23,437 bases of DNA from Casp-Chloro-G3 sp002816715 (GCA_027623815.1 JAQBUV010000041.1:1-23437); one strand, 5' to 3'. Shown: positions 6,654 to 14,622, numbered from the stretch's first letter. Notes: generated by a model not told the origin, from the letters alone. Made by a program: numbers and translations.

Positions 6654-7793
6654 TCACCATTGAACAAACATCGGCATTACAACGTGGATGTAGTCCTCGG
6701 AGTCTACCGGTTTGAACACGCCGGGGCTGGATGGCGTGGTGGTCTCTAGCGCAACCTTGCCTCGTTCCAGTACCGACAGCACTTCTTGCAGATAACGGCT
6801 GTTGAACGCGATTTTTGACCCGCCCCCCTCCAGACTCTCAGCGTCAACCTCACCCTCATTGTCGCCCACCTCTTCAGATCGTGCCGAGATGATGGCCTTG
6901 CCAGTAGTGCCGCCATCGGCATCCGGCTCCATCTGCATACGGATGATGTTGCTGCCATCCCGGGCGAAGATTGCCGCCGTCCGAGTGGCCCGCAGCAGTG
7001 TCGGCAAGTCGAAAACGGCTCGGGTCTGGTAATTCTGGGGGATTAGCTGGTCGTAGTTGGGGAAGGCTCCCTGGAGCAACTGGGACACCAGTTCGACGCC
7101 CTGGGTTCGGAACATCACCTGTCCCTTGGCCGGGGTCATCATTACCTCCACCGGGTCTTCCCCGTCTCCCAACAAACGGCTTAGCTCGTTTAATGTGCGG
7201 GCCGGTACGATGACCTCTATCTCGGTGTCCACCGGCTGGGCCAGAGGGCCACGCTGCACCGCCAGACGAAAGCCGTCGGCGGCAGCCAGGGTAAACCGAT
7301 CGCCATGTAGTTTGACTTCCACCCCAGTGAGCACCGGGCGGGACTCTTCGGTGGCCGCCGCAAACGCCACTCGGGTAATGGCAGCTTTCAATACCTGGGG
7401 GTCAATTTTGGCGGCCACGCCTTCATCCACGGTGGGGATGGGTGGGAACTCGCTGGCATCGGTGCCGTGGATGTGAGCGTTAGCGCGACCGCAGGATACT
7501 TGAAGCACACTGCTATCCGAGGGCACTTCCAGGTTGATATGATCGCTGGGCAGTGAATTCACGAACTCGCTCAACAGTCGTGCCGGTACGGTGACTGCTC
7601 CTTCTTCTTCGATGCTCGCGCCAATCCAGGTGGTTATCGCTATCTCCAGATTGGTGGCCGATAACTTTAACATGGACTGATCGGTGGTCAATAGCACATT
7701 CTGTGTGATCGGCAGCGTCGCACGAGCAGCAACCGCCCGCCCGACGATGGCGAGTCCGCGGCTCAGGTTTTCCTGTAGACAAGACAGCTTCAT
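6654..7793 (-). CDS. dnaN: DNA polymerase III beta sliding clamp
   Basis: A 379-residue protein with the three-domain layout of the beta clamp, the ring that holds DNA polymerase III on DNA. Recognisable parts are the N-terminus MKLSCLQENLSRGLAIVGRA with VAARATLPITQNVLL, the middle EESRPVLTGVEVKLHGD with LAAADGFRLAVQ, GAFPNYDQLIP, and the C-terminal block ending HVVMPMFVQW, where most clamps end with a MPM(R/V)-type strand. Start at 7793 is chosen over the GTG at 7811 because it matches the family N-terminus and has GGTGGAG just upstream (7798-7804). dnaA, recF and gyrB are not next to it, so this is not a classic origin cluster. It is divergent from the alaX gene. This gene is the best phylogenetic marker in the window. 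Confidence 0.97.
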   Translation of the reverse strand: MKLSCLQENLSRGLAIVGRAVAARATLPITQNVLLTTDQSMLKLSATNLEIAITTWIGASIEEEGAVTVPARLLSEFVNSLPSDHINLEVPSDSSVLQVSCGRANAHIHGTDASEFPPIPTVDEGVAAKIDPQVLKAAITRVAFAAATEESRPVLTGVEVKLHGDRFTLAAADGFRLAVQRGPLAQPVDTEIEVIVPARTLNELSRLLGDGEDPVEVMMTPAKGQVMFRTQGVELVSQLLQGAFPNYDQLIPQNYQTRAVFDLPTLLRATRTAAIFARDGSNIIRMQMEPDADGGTTGKAIISARSEEVGDNEGEVDAESLEGGGSKIAFNSRYLQEVLSVLERGKVALETTTPSSPGVFKPVDSEDYIHVVMPMFVQW

Positions 7794-7828
7794 CTTCGCT
7801 CCACCCAGCACTTAAAGAGTACCGAGTA

Positions 7829-7856
7829 TTATTACATTCCACGAAGACAAAAACAA
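7829..7856 (-). promoter_or_regulatory. candidate dnaN promoter
   Basis: Reading the minus strand, TTGTTT (7851-7856) and TAATAA (7829-7834) are separated by 16 bases and lie about 35 bases before the dnaN start. Both hexamers are partial matches to the sigma-70 consensus. The region is AT-rich, so a chance match is possible. Confidence 0.35.
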
Positions 7857-7915
7857 CTTGAACGTCATGTTTCAACAGCATATGCGTGGAGCATGGCTAG
7901 AATGGCTGCAACATT

Positions 7916-7924
7916 TGCTATAAT
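7916..7924 (+). promoter_or_regulatory. extended -10 promoter for alaX
   Basis: TGCTATAAT (7916-7924) is a perfect extended -10 element (TGn plus TATAAT). The -35 position holds no good match, as is common for extended -10 promoters. Transcription should begin near 7931, leaving a leader of about 30 bases that contains the GGTGAGGA ribosome site before ATG 7962. The hyu genes downstream may share this promoter. Confidence 0.65.
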
Positions 7925-7961
7925 GGCACGTGTCGTGCAACTTACCAGGTGAGGACATCCA

Positions 7962-8675
7962 ATGACCGAGCTTCTGTTTCACAATGACAGCTACCTGAAG
8001 GAATTCGATGCCCTGGTTACCGAGGTCACCGATGATGGGGTTGTCCTGGACCGCACCGCTTTCTACATTGGCGGCGGCGGCCAGCCCCATGACACTGGGG
8101 TCTTGATTGCGGGCAATCAGGAGTATCCGGTAACCCGCGTCGGACGCTCCGAAGGCAAAATAGTCCATCGGATTGAGGGAGAGTTGCCTGCCACCGGCGC
8201 CAAAGTAACCGGGCGCATCGACTGGGAACGCCGTTATTTGCTGATGCGCACCCACACCGCTCTGCATATTCTCTGCGGCGTGGTGTGGCGGGACTACGGC
8301 GCCAAGGTTACCGGCGGCGATATGCAGCCCGGGACAGCCCGCATGGACTTTGAACTGGAGGCCATTACCGCCGAGTTTGCCCACGATTTAGAGGATCGGG
8401 TCAATGCCGAAGTGGCGGCGGCACGCGACATTCTGGTGGATAACCTGAGTCGCGCCGAAGCCGACCATCACCCGGACTTGATCCGCACCAAGGTTAACCT
8501 GCTGCCGCCGACTATTGCCGAAGTGAGAACCATCGACATTTCCGGCCTGGACATGCAGGCCGACGGCGGTACTCACGTCGCCAACACCACTGAAGTCGGC
8601 ATCATCAAGGTGGTGGGCCACGAAAGTAAGGGACGCATCAACAAGCGGGTCCGAATCGCGCTGGAAAACCCGTAG
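7962..8675 (+). CDS. alaX: AlaX-type alanyl-tRNA editing protein
   Basis: A 237-residue stand-alone homologue of the editing domain of alanyl-tRNA synthetase. Such proteins remove serine or glycine wrongly attached to tRNA-Ala. The glycine-rich GGGGQPHDTG (37-46) corresponds to the editing-domain entry, and RTHTALHIL (97-104) supplies zinc ligands His98 and His102. The second metal half-site reads DMQADGGTHVANT (197-209): His205 is present, but the position that is Cys in synthetases (CGGTH) is Asp201. Length fits the AlaX-M group, with domains I and II. ATG 7962 follows GGTGAGGA. It is the first gene behind a good promoter and divergent from dnaN. Asp at the metal site may be a natural variant in this family, which I could not check. 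Confidence 0.92.
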   Translation: MTELLFHNDSYLKEFDALVTEVTDDGVVLDRTAFYIGGGGQPHDTGVLIAGNQEYPVTRVGRSEGKIVHRIEGELPATGAKVTGRIDWERRYLLMRTHTALHILCGVVWRDYGAKVTGGDMQPGTARMDFELEAITAEFAHDLEDRVNAEVAAARDILVDNLSRAEADHHPDLIRTKVNLLPPTIAEVRTIDISGLDMQADGGTHVANTTEVGIIKVVGHESKGRINKRVRIALENP

Positions 8676-8726
8676 CCAGAGCTTTTCAGATGCACGACTG
8701 ATGAATCTATCTAATGAGCCTCTTTA

Positions 8727-10745
8727 ATGAACCCCTCTAGAACCGTTGTCGGCATCGACGTTGGCGGTACTTTCACCGATGTTGCGGTGCTCAGAGACGG
8801 CCAACTGAGCGTCCATAAATTGCCGTCCACGCCAGACGACCCGTCGCGCGGCGTCCGGCAAGGTATTGCCGACGCGGGAATCGACGCCGCCGATTTCGTT
8901 CATGGCACCACGGTAGCCACCAACGCATTGCTGGAAGGCAAGGGCGGGCGCACCGCCCTGATTACCACCCTGGGTTTTGAGGATGTGCTGGAAATTGGAC
9001 GGCAAAGCCGCGCCGAATTGTACAACCTGAACCTGGAACGTCCTCCCGCCCTGGCTCCCTGGGAACTGCGCTTTGGATTGCCCGAGCGAGTCGAGCACAC
9101 CGGAACCATCCTGGAAGACCTGACTTCTGAAGCCATCGAAGCTCTGGTGCAGTTGATTGCTGACTCTCAAGTTGATGGCGTAGCGGTTTGCTTTCTCTTC
9201 TCTTTCCTTAACCCGGCCCACGAAGAAATGGTACTGCAAGCACTGCAAAAGCTGCCCAATCCTCCGTTCATTTCACTGTCCAGCAAAGTCCTGCCCGAGT
9301 TCCGGGAATACGAGCGAACCAGCACCGTGGTGGTAAATTCCTACGTGGGGCCGTTAATGGCCCGCTATCTGGGAGAACTGGAGCAGTCTCTAGGGCATGG
9401 ACTTCGCATAATGCAGTCCTCCGGCGGCAGCATCACCGCCCGGCTGGCTGCTGAACAGCCGGTGCGTACCATACTCAGCGGCCCGGCCGGTGGCGTGGTG
9501 GGGGCGTTTTACACTGGGACGCAAGCCGGATACCCGGACATCATCACGCTGGACATGGGCGGCACCTCCACCGATGTATCGTTGTGCCCCGGCCGCATTA
9601 AAGAGACCACCTCGGCCACTGTGGGCGGCTACCCGATCAGCGTGCCGATGATCGATATACATACAGTTGGTGCGGGCGGGGGTTCCATTGCCAGAGTTGA
9701 CGCCGGAGGCGCGCTGGTGGTTGGGCCGCAATCCGCCGGCGCCGACCCCGGCCCGGCATGCTATGGCAAAGGCGACCAGATAACGGTCACCGACGCTAAC
9801 CTGGTCTTGGGACGCCTGCGGCCTGACCAGTTCCTGGGCGGTCGAATGCGTCTTGACCGGCAACTCTCCCAGGAATTGATGGCCGGTCTGGCCGCGCAGA
9901 TCAACTCCAGCGTCGATGAGACTGCTTTGGGGATTATCCGCGTGGTTAACGCTAACATGGAGCGGGCGATACGGTCTATATCCCTGGAACGCGGCTACGA
10001 CCCTCGTCGCTTCACATTGGTGCCCTTTGGCGGCGCTGGGCCGATGCATTGTTGTGAGCTGGCTGGGGAATTGGGTATCCCCCGGGTTTTGGTTCCCACT
10101 CACCCAGGGATACTATCCGCGTTGGGCGTGGCCATCGCCGATGTGGTCAAAGACTATTCGCGCACCGTGATGCTGAGAGGCAACGATCTGGACAAGCAGC
10201 GTCTGGAAGAGGAATTCCACGGGATGGAAAACCAGGCCAGAGCGGAACTGGGTCAAGAGGGCTTGCCCGTCGCGCAAATGAAGTCTCGACGTTTTCTGGA
10301 TGTGCGCTACATCGGCCAGTCATTTGAACTGACCATCGACTGTCCTAGCCTCAATCTGAGGGGCGACCTCCATCGAAGCATTGGCAACAGCTTTTACCAG
10401 GCCCACCGCCAGCGGTTCGGTTATGCCGACCGTAGTGAGCCGGTCGAAATCGTGAATCTGCGGCTGAAACTGGAACTTCAGGTGGACAAACCTGCTCTCA
10501 TCCCTGAACCAGCCGGCCCGGCTGACGCTTCCCCCGCTTTGCTGGGCCAGGCGTCGGTGGTATTCCCTGATGGCACGCTAAAGAGCAACCTATATGATCG
10601 AGATAATCTGCGGTCAGGCAACTACATTCAGGGCCCGGCTTTGCTGCTGCAACTGGACACCACCATCGTTGTTCCGCCCGGTTGGGGTGGAGCAGTTGAC
10701 CCCTATGGGAATCTGGTGCTGGAACCTGAACTGAGCAGAGAATAG
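8727..10745 (+). CDS. hyuA: hydantoinase/oxoprolinase subunit A (HyuA family)
   Basis: A 672-residue ATP-binding subunit of the hydantoinase A/5-oxoprolinase/acetone carboxylase superfamily. The N-terminal Hydant_A_N region carries the actin-like nucleotide motif GIDVGGTFTD (9-18) and HGTTVATNALLEGKG (59-73). The main domain has ERTSTVVVNSYVGPLMARYL (196-215), the second phosphate motif DMGGTSTDVSL (276-286), and GAGGGSIARVDAGG (315-328) ahead of SAGADPGPACYG. These enzymes couple ATP hydrolysis to opening of a cyclic amide or to carboxylation, working with a HyuB subunit, which here lies two genes downstream (11911). The exact substrate (hydantoin, 5-oxoproline or other) cannot be told. No strong ribosome site precedes ATG 8727. 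It ends one base before the antitoxin-like gene. Confidence 0.93.
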   Translation: MNPSRTVVGIDVGGTFTDVAVLRDGQLSVHKLPSTPDDPSRGVRQGIADAGIDAADFVHGTTVATNALLEGKGGRTALITTLGFEDVLEIGRQSRAELYNLNLERPPALAPWELRFGLPERVEHTGTILEDLTSEAIEALVQLIADSQVDGVAVCFLFSFLNPAHEEMVLQALQKLPNPPFISLSSKVLPEFREYERTSTVVVNSYVGPLMARYLGELEQSLGHGLRIMQSSGGSITARLAAEQPVRTILSGPAGGVVGAFYTGTQAGYPDIITLDMGGTSTDVSLCPGRIKETTSATVGGYPISVPMIDIHTVGAGGGSIARVDAGGALVVGPQSAGADPGPACYGKGDQITVTDANLVLGRLRPDQFLGGRMRLDRQLSQELMAGLAAQINSSVDETALGIIRVVNANMERAIRSISLERGYDPRRFTLVPFGGAGPMHCCELAGELGIPRVLVPTHPGILSALGVAIADVVKDYSRTVMLRGNDLDKQRLEEEFHGMENQARAELGQEGLPVAQMKSRRFLDVRYIGQSFELTIDCPSLNLRGDLHRSIGNSFYQAHRQRFGYADRSEPVEIVNLRLKLELQVDKPALIPEPAGPADASPALLGQASVVFPDGTLKSNLYDRDNLRSGNYIQGPALLLQLDTTIVVPPGWGGAVDPYGNLVLEPELSRE

Positions 10746-10746
10746 C

Positions 10747-11022
10747 ATGCCGAAACTCGATTCAGAAGAACGGGAAATTGTTGAGTCATATGAGCGGGAT
10801 GAGTGGCGTCCGGTAGCTGAACCTGTTGAAAAACTGCAACGCTACCGTCAGTACGCGCTGGAGACTTTCAAGAAATATGCGCGGGTAAACATCCGAATCT
10901 CCAAGAATGACCTGGAGTCAATCCAAAAGCGGGCCCTGGAGGAGGGCATCCCCTACCAAACCCTGATGGCCAGCGTGCTGCACAAATATCTAAATGGCCG
11001 ATTGGTTGAAAGGAATAACTAG
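10747..11022 (+). CDS. CopG/BrnA-like antitoxin family protein, no toxin visible
   Basis: A 91-residue protein whose C-terminal half, RVNIRISKNDLESIQKRALE (46-65) then EGIPYQTLMASVLHKYLNGRL, is the ribbon-helix-helix of the CopG_antitoxin/BrnA group. The N-terminal half (LDSEEREIVESYERDEWRPV) is the usual segment that binds the partner toxin. These antitoxins repress their own operon and neutralise a BrnT/RelE-type RNase. No small toxin gene lies on either side: the gene starts one base after hyuA and ends four bases before the PIG-L gene's preferred start. It is thus embedded in a metabolic operon and may act as a stand-alone repressor of it. Intact length and no frameshift argue against decay. 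Confidence 0.82.
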   Translation: MPKLDSEEREIVESYERDEWRPVAEPVEKLQRYRQYALETFKKYARVNIRISKNDLESIQKRALEEGIPYQTLMASVLHKYLNGRLVERNN

Positions 11023-11026
11023 CCTC

Positions 11027-11872
11027 ATGTCCACAACCAACCAAGACCTGTCCCGCCTGACAGTACTGGCCGCCTTTGCCCACCCCGACGATGAAGGCTT
11101 CGGCAGCGGCGGCACCCTGGCAATGCTGGCTTCGCGAGGCGCGAAGGTCACGCTGGTCTGCTCCACCAACGGGGATGTGGGCGAAATCAGCGACCCCGAC
11201 CTGGCCACACCGGAAAACTTGTACCAGGTGCGTCAGGAAGAATTGCGTCAGGCGATGCAGGTGACCGGCGTCAAGGACGTTCGGTTCCTGAACTACCGGG
11301 ACTCGGGCATGGCGGGCACCGAAGATAACAACCATCCCAATTCACTACATCAGGCCGCACCAGACCAGGTGGTCGGACAACTGGTGGCAATCATTCATGA
11401 AATTCGTCCCAACATAGTCATTACCCACGACCCCTACGGCGGGTACGGCCATCCCGACCACCAGGCGGTTTGCCGCCACGCCACCAGCGCGTTTTCCGTG
11501 GCCGCCGATGCCGCCGCCTTCCCGGGTCAATTCTGGTCGCCGGGCCTCCTGTACTACGTGTGCTTCCCGCGCAGCAACTTCCGCCGCATGTGGCAGGAAA
11601 TGCTGGATCACGGAATCACACCGCCCTTTGCCAGCATGGATGTGGATTTGATCGGGACGCCGGATGCGGAAGTGACCACCACCGTGGATGTCAGCCGGTA
11701 CGTGGACACCAAAGTCGCCTCGCTTAACTGCCATCGCACCCAGATGAGTCCTAACGGCCCCTTCGCCCAGTTGCCAGAAGAGAAGGTACGCGAATATATG
11801 CGCACTGAGTATTTTATGCTGGCCAGGCCCCAGGGAACCCCAAAAGACCAGGACTTGCTGGGAGGGTTGTAG
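11027..11872 (+). CDS. PIG-L/LmbE family N-deacetylase
   Basis: A 281-residue zinc hydrolase of the PIG-L/LmbE group, which removes acetyl or similar groups from amino sugars and related N-acyl compounds (as in MshB of mycothiol synthesis and BshB of bacillithiol). The signature AHPDDE (18-23) gives zinc ligands His19 and Asp22 with general base Asp21, and GYGHPDH (139-145) gives the third ligand His145. All catalytic residues are present. An in-frame ATG at 10994 overlaps the antitoxin gene; I prefer 11027 since the conserved fold begins soon after, with AAGGA a little far upstream. Placed between hyuA and hyuB, it may process an N-acyl or N-carbamoyl product of that enzyme, which is only an inference. 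Confidence 0.9.
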   Translation: MSTTNQDLSRLTVLAAFAHPDDEGFGSGGTLAMLASRGAKVTLVCSTNGDVGEISDPDLATPENLYQVRQEELRQAMQVTGVKDVRFLNYRDSGMAGTEDNNHPNSLHQAAPDQVVGQLVAIIHEIRPNIVITHDPYGGYGHPDHQAVCRHATSAFSVAADAAAFPGQFWSPGLLYYVCFPRSNFRRMWQEMLDHGITPPFASMDVDLIGTPDAEVTTTVDVSRYVDTKVASLNCHRTQMSPNGPFAQLPEEKVREYMRTEYFMLARPQGTPKDQDLLGGL

Positions 11873-11910
11873 GTAATTTCTTGTGTGTCTTGAGCGTAAA
11901 GGAGCAGGCA

Positions 11911-13506
11911 ATGCCGGTTGACCCCATCAGCCTGGAAGTTTTCAAGAATATGTTCATATCGGTGTCGGAGGAGATGGGCGTGGCCTTGCAACGCACTGCC
12001 TATTCGCCCAACATCAAGGAACGTCGGGACTTCTCCTGCGCCATCTTCGACCCGGCCGGGCAGATGATTGCCCAGGCCGCCCATCAACCGGTGCACCTGG
12101 GGGCCATGCCCGCCTCGGTTCGCGCCGCCCTGGATACTTTCCCCGACGCGCTGAGACCCGGCGATATGATTATTCTTAACGACCCCTATCTGGGCGGCAC
12201 CCATCTGCCAGATATTACCCTGGTGGCTCCCGTGTATTCTGACTCAGGTGCCAGTCGCCGTCTGGTTGGGTTTGTATCCAACCGGGGGCATCACGCCGAC
12301 GTGGGGGGCATGACTCCAGGATCAATGCCCCTGTCCACCGAGTTGTACCAGGAGGGCCTGATCCTGCCGCCCATCAAGCTGGCGCGCGGCGGTAGACTCA
12401 ACCAGGAGGTTATCCAGATAATCTGCCGCAACTCGCGCACCCCGGATGAACGCAAAGGCGACCTGGCCGCTCAGATCGCCTCAATCCGGGTTGGCGAGCG
12501 GCGGCTGCAGGAAGTCGTTGAGCGATACAGCATTGACGAAACTCTGGAGCACATGGCCGCGCTGCTGGACTACTCGGAGCGGGTAACTCGCCATGCCATC
12601 GAACAGATACCCGATGGTTCGTACTACGTCCTGGACTACATGGACGACGATGGCTTGACCGATGAGCCAGTGCCCATCGTCGTGACTATTACGGTGTCCG
12701 GCGACCACATGACCATTGATTTCACCGGCACTTCGCCCCAACGGCCCGGTTGCATCAACGCGCCCCAGGCCGTGACTGTGTCGGCTTCGCTGTACGCAAT
12801 ACGGTGTATTGTGGGTGATGACGCCCCGGCCAACCAGGGGTGTCTGCGGCCGGTGGAGATTATCACTCCCCGGGGAACCCTGGTCAATCCGCAACCCCAG
12901 CACGGTGTCGCTGGCGGCAATGTGGAGACCTCGCAGCGTATCACCGACGTGCTTTTTGCCGCGCTGGCCCAGGCATTGCCGGAGCGGATTCCGGCGGCCA
13001 GCCAGGGCACCATGAACAACCTGCTGATCGGCGGGCACGATCTGTCACGCGACAAACCCTTTGTCTACTACGAGACCATCGGCGGCGGCATGGGAGCCCG
13101 ACCCACCAAGGACGGTGTCTCGGGCATCCACACCCACATGACCAACACCATGAATACACCAATCGAAGCTCTGGAGTTCGCTTTCCCTATGCGACTGAAG
13201 CGGTATGCCCTGCGTCGGGGGTCTGGCGGCGACGGCAAATACCGGGGCGGGGACGGTCTGGTGCGCGATGTAGAATTTCTCAGTCCCGCCCGAGTGACCA
13301 TTTTGTCGGAGCGGCGTAAGCTCACACCGCCGGGTTCTCAGGGTGGGCACCACGGCCACCACGGGGAGAATGTGTTGCTCAAGGGTGGGTACGAGGAGAT
13401 ACAACTGGCCGGGAAAGAGACCTTCGACGTGGCGCCCGGCGACGTTCTAAGTATACGCACGCCGGGGGGCGGAGGTTGGGGAAAGCCAGAGGACGATGCA
13501 GGGTAG
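11911..13506 (+). CDS. hyuB: hydantoinase/oxoprolinase subunit B (HyuB family)
   Basis: A 531-residue Hydantoinase_B family protein, partner of HyuA. Conserved stretches are ERRDFSCAIFDPAGQMIAQA (37-56), HQPVHLGAM (58-66), NDPYLGGTHLPDITLV (90-105), NRGHHADVGGMTPGSMP (124-140), the central INAPQAVT and GGGMGARPTKDGVSG segments, and the C-terminal GGGGWG. Length is normal for stand-alone HyuB (about 520-600). ATG 11911 is chosen over 11881 because AAAGGAG (11898-11904) is six bases upstream and family members start with DPISLEVF. It follows the PIG-L gene by 38 bases and probably ends the operon. hyuA and hyuB are usually adjacent; here they are split by two genes. Confidence 0.95.
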   Translation: MPVDPISLEVFKNMFISVSEEMGVALQRTAYSPNIKERRDFSCAIFDPAGQMIAQAAHQPVHLGAMPASVRAALDTFPDALRPGDMIILNDPYLGGTHLPDITLVAPVYSDSGASRRLVGFVSNRGHHADVGGMTPGSMPLSTELYQEGLILPPIKLARGGRLNQEVIQIICRNSRTPDERKGDLAAQIASIRVGERRLQEVVERYSIDETLEHMAALLDYSERVTRHAIEQIPDGSYYVLDYMDDDGLTDEPVPIVVTITVSGDHMTIDFTGTSPQRPGCINAPQAVTVSASLYAIRCIVGDDAPANQGCLRPVEIITPRGTLVNPQPQHGVAGGNVETSQRITDVLFAALAQALPERIPAASQGTMNNLLIGGHDLSRDKPFVYYETIGGGMGARPTKDGVSGIHTHMTNTMNTPIEALEFAFPMRLKRYALRRGSGGDGKYRGGDGLVRDVEFLSPARVTILSERRKLTPPGSQGGHHGHHGENVLLKGGYEEIQLAGKETFDVAPGDVLSIRTPGGGGWGKPEDDAG

Positions 13507-13550
13507 TGGCAATTTCCACTAAACCCGATGCTATCTGAGCGAAAATGTCG

Positions 13551-13556
13551 TATAAT
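13551..13556 (+). promoter_or_regulatory. -10 element for DUF1059 gene
   Basis: A perfect TATAAT followed by GGC, as at the alaX promoter. No convincing -35 is present. Transcription from about 13563 would give a 70-base leader, in which GGTAAC (13570-13575) can pair with GTTAGCC (13584-13590, one bulged base), ending in the strong site GGAGGAG before ATG 13634. Confidence 0.5.
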
Positions 13557-13633
13557 GGCCCCGCACTTTGGTAACGCTGGGGGGTTAGCCACCAGAGCTA
13601 TACCCGGCCAACTAAGTTGAGGAGGAGTTAGTT

Positions 13634-13903
13634 ATGGCGATAATGTACGCACGATGCAACAGTTTCATGTCGGGAGCCACCAGCGCAGTCGGGGTTAACT
13701 GCAAATTTATGGCCCAAGCGGAGTCAGAGGCGCAAGTCTTGGAACAGATATATGATCACTTGAGTTCGGTCCATAAGGTTGACGGACACGAGATGGTTAA
13801 CACCATTACGCGGTGTATATTCACCAAGGGAACCAAGAATTTCCATAACCGAGGGCCCGAAGAAGACAAGCCCTGGACACGCCATAATGCAGCAGCACAT
13901 TAA
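13634..13903 (+). CDS. DUF1059 family small protein
   Basis: An 89-residue protein matching the DUF1059 pattern: a first short strand with Cys (YARCNSFMSG), then VNCKFMAQAESEAQVLEQIY (20 residues including the (V/D)C-x-F-x-A-x-(S/T)-E-x-E-V core) and DHLSSVHKVDG. DUF1059 proteins are short, usually 55-65 residues; this one has a 20-residue polar C-terminal extension. Function is unknown for the family; the paired Cys and His residues have prompted suggestions of metal binding. The start has a strong GGAGGAG (13621-13627) and its own -10 element. It is transcribed alone, ending before a perfect palindrome shared with the convergent gene. Confidence 0.75.
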   Translation: MAIMYARCNSFMSGATSAVGVNCKFMAQAESEAQVLEQIYDHLSSVHKVDGHEMVNTITRCIFTKGTKNFHNRGPEEDKPWTRHNAAAH

Positions 13904-13927
13904 TCCAGCGAGAGGGTAAGCCAGATA

Positions 13928-13970
13928 GGCTCTGGAAGCGCACGCTAGGGTCAGCTCATTGTCCAGAGCC
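13928..13970. repeat. 9-bp inverted repeat downstream of DUF1059 gene
   Basis: GGCTCTGGA (13928-13936) is exactly complementary to TCCAGAGCC (13962-13970); the 25-base loop contains a small AGCG/CGCT hairpin. It sits five bases before the larger palindrome and may be part of a compound bidirectional terminator. Confidence 0.6.
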
Positions 13971-13974
13971 AAGG

Positions 13975-14012
13975 ATCAATCAACCCCGGCAATATTGCCG
14001 GGGTTGATTGAT
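13975..14012. terminator. perfect 38-bp palindrome, probable bidirectional terminator
   Basis: The 19-base arm ATCAATCAACCCCGGCAAT (13975-13993) is followed directly by its exact complement (13994-14012). It lies between the ends of two converging genes (13903 and 14044), the usual place for a two-way terminator. The stem has a GC core and AT flanks, and no T-run follows beyond ATTGAT, so it could instead be an RNA-stabilising hairpin or a protein-binding site. Confidence 0.65.
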
Positions 14013-14043
14013 ATGCCTGGGTTAACTGTAGATCATCGGCTGG

Positions 14044-14388
14044 CTATTTACCGTCGTCAAAACTGACCACAACAATGGCGTTGGCGATGAGTGTGCCATC
14101 GTCAGGCCCGTCATGTAGCACTTCCAAGCCTCCCTGCACGACTTTAATGTGGCCCGTACCGTGAGGCAATACCGCAAGCACTGCATTGCCATCCACCTTT
14201 TCCGGTTTGGGCACTCCAATGGTCACATCCACCCGCATGTCGTCCGCGGTTTTGCCCAGCAGTCGCTGAAACCCCAAGCTGCTGTGGTGAAGCGCGTCGA
14301 AAACGGCGCGCTTGGCGGCGCTGGTGTAGTCCAGTCCGTGAACATCGACTCCCATTCCCATTTCAGTGACACAACGTACTAGAGCCAT
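14044..14388 (-). CDS. Lin0512 family protein
   Basis: A 114-residue protein of the Lin0512 family. The marks are EMGMGVDVHGLDYTSAAKRA (9-28), the conserved ALHHSSLGFQRLLG, VDVTIGVPKPEKVDG, VLPHGTGHIKVVQGGLEV and a C-terminal IANAIVVV strand. The family is widespread, short, of unknown function and often annotated only as hypothetical; the conserved Asp/His and the repeated strand-helix pattern suggest a small ligand-binding or enzyme-like fold. ATG 14388 has GGAGG at 14398-14402. It points away from the molybdate operon and converges on the DUF1059 gene. I found no clear promoter in the 250 bases upstream. Confidence 0.85.
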   Translation of the reverse strand: MALVRCVTEMGMGVDVHGLDYTSAAKRAVFDALHHSSLGFQRLLGKTADDMRVDVTIGVPKPEKVDGNAVLAVLPHGTGHIKVVQGGLEVLHDGPDDGTLIANAIVVVSFDDGK

Positions 14389-14616
14389 GCTGATTTACCT
14401 CCATCATTTCATTTACTGCTCAGATAAACTGAACACCCGACCCAGATGGCGAATTTGCTTCCTCTCGGTCGGAACTCATTAGACATCAGACCCGTATCCC
14501 CGTCAAGACACGCCAATGGGGAAACCCTGGGCAGCTATCGGAAAACTTTGACGCATGCGCATAGCGTCGTGTCGGTTTATATCGCAGCACAGCATCGAGT
14601 ATACTTAGACTCAGCC

Positions 14617-14622
14617 TATAAT
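14617..14622 (+). promoter_or_regulatory. -10 element for mod operon
   Basis: A perfect TATAAT, 20-odd bases before the modA start region. The matching -35 is weak. The predicted start near 14629 leaves a very short leader with no recognisable ribosome site and no room for a molybdenum-cofactor riboswitch. The stretch from 14403 to here shows no ModE-like palindrome that I can recognise, only a GACGC/GCGTC hairpin at 14550-14568. Confidence 0.45.

Noticed and set aside
9390..10103. Minus-strand frame of 237 codons over hyuA
   Set aside because: Shadow of hyuA; the residues resemble no family and no ribosome site was seen.
14403..14616. Molybdenum-cofactor riboswitch or ModE operator before modA
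   Set aside because: No recognisable ModE palindrome, and the predicted leader after the -10 is too short for a riboswitch.
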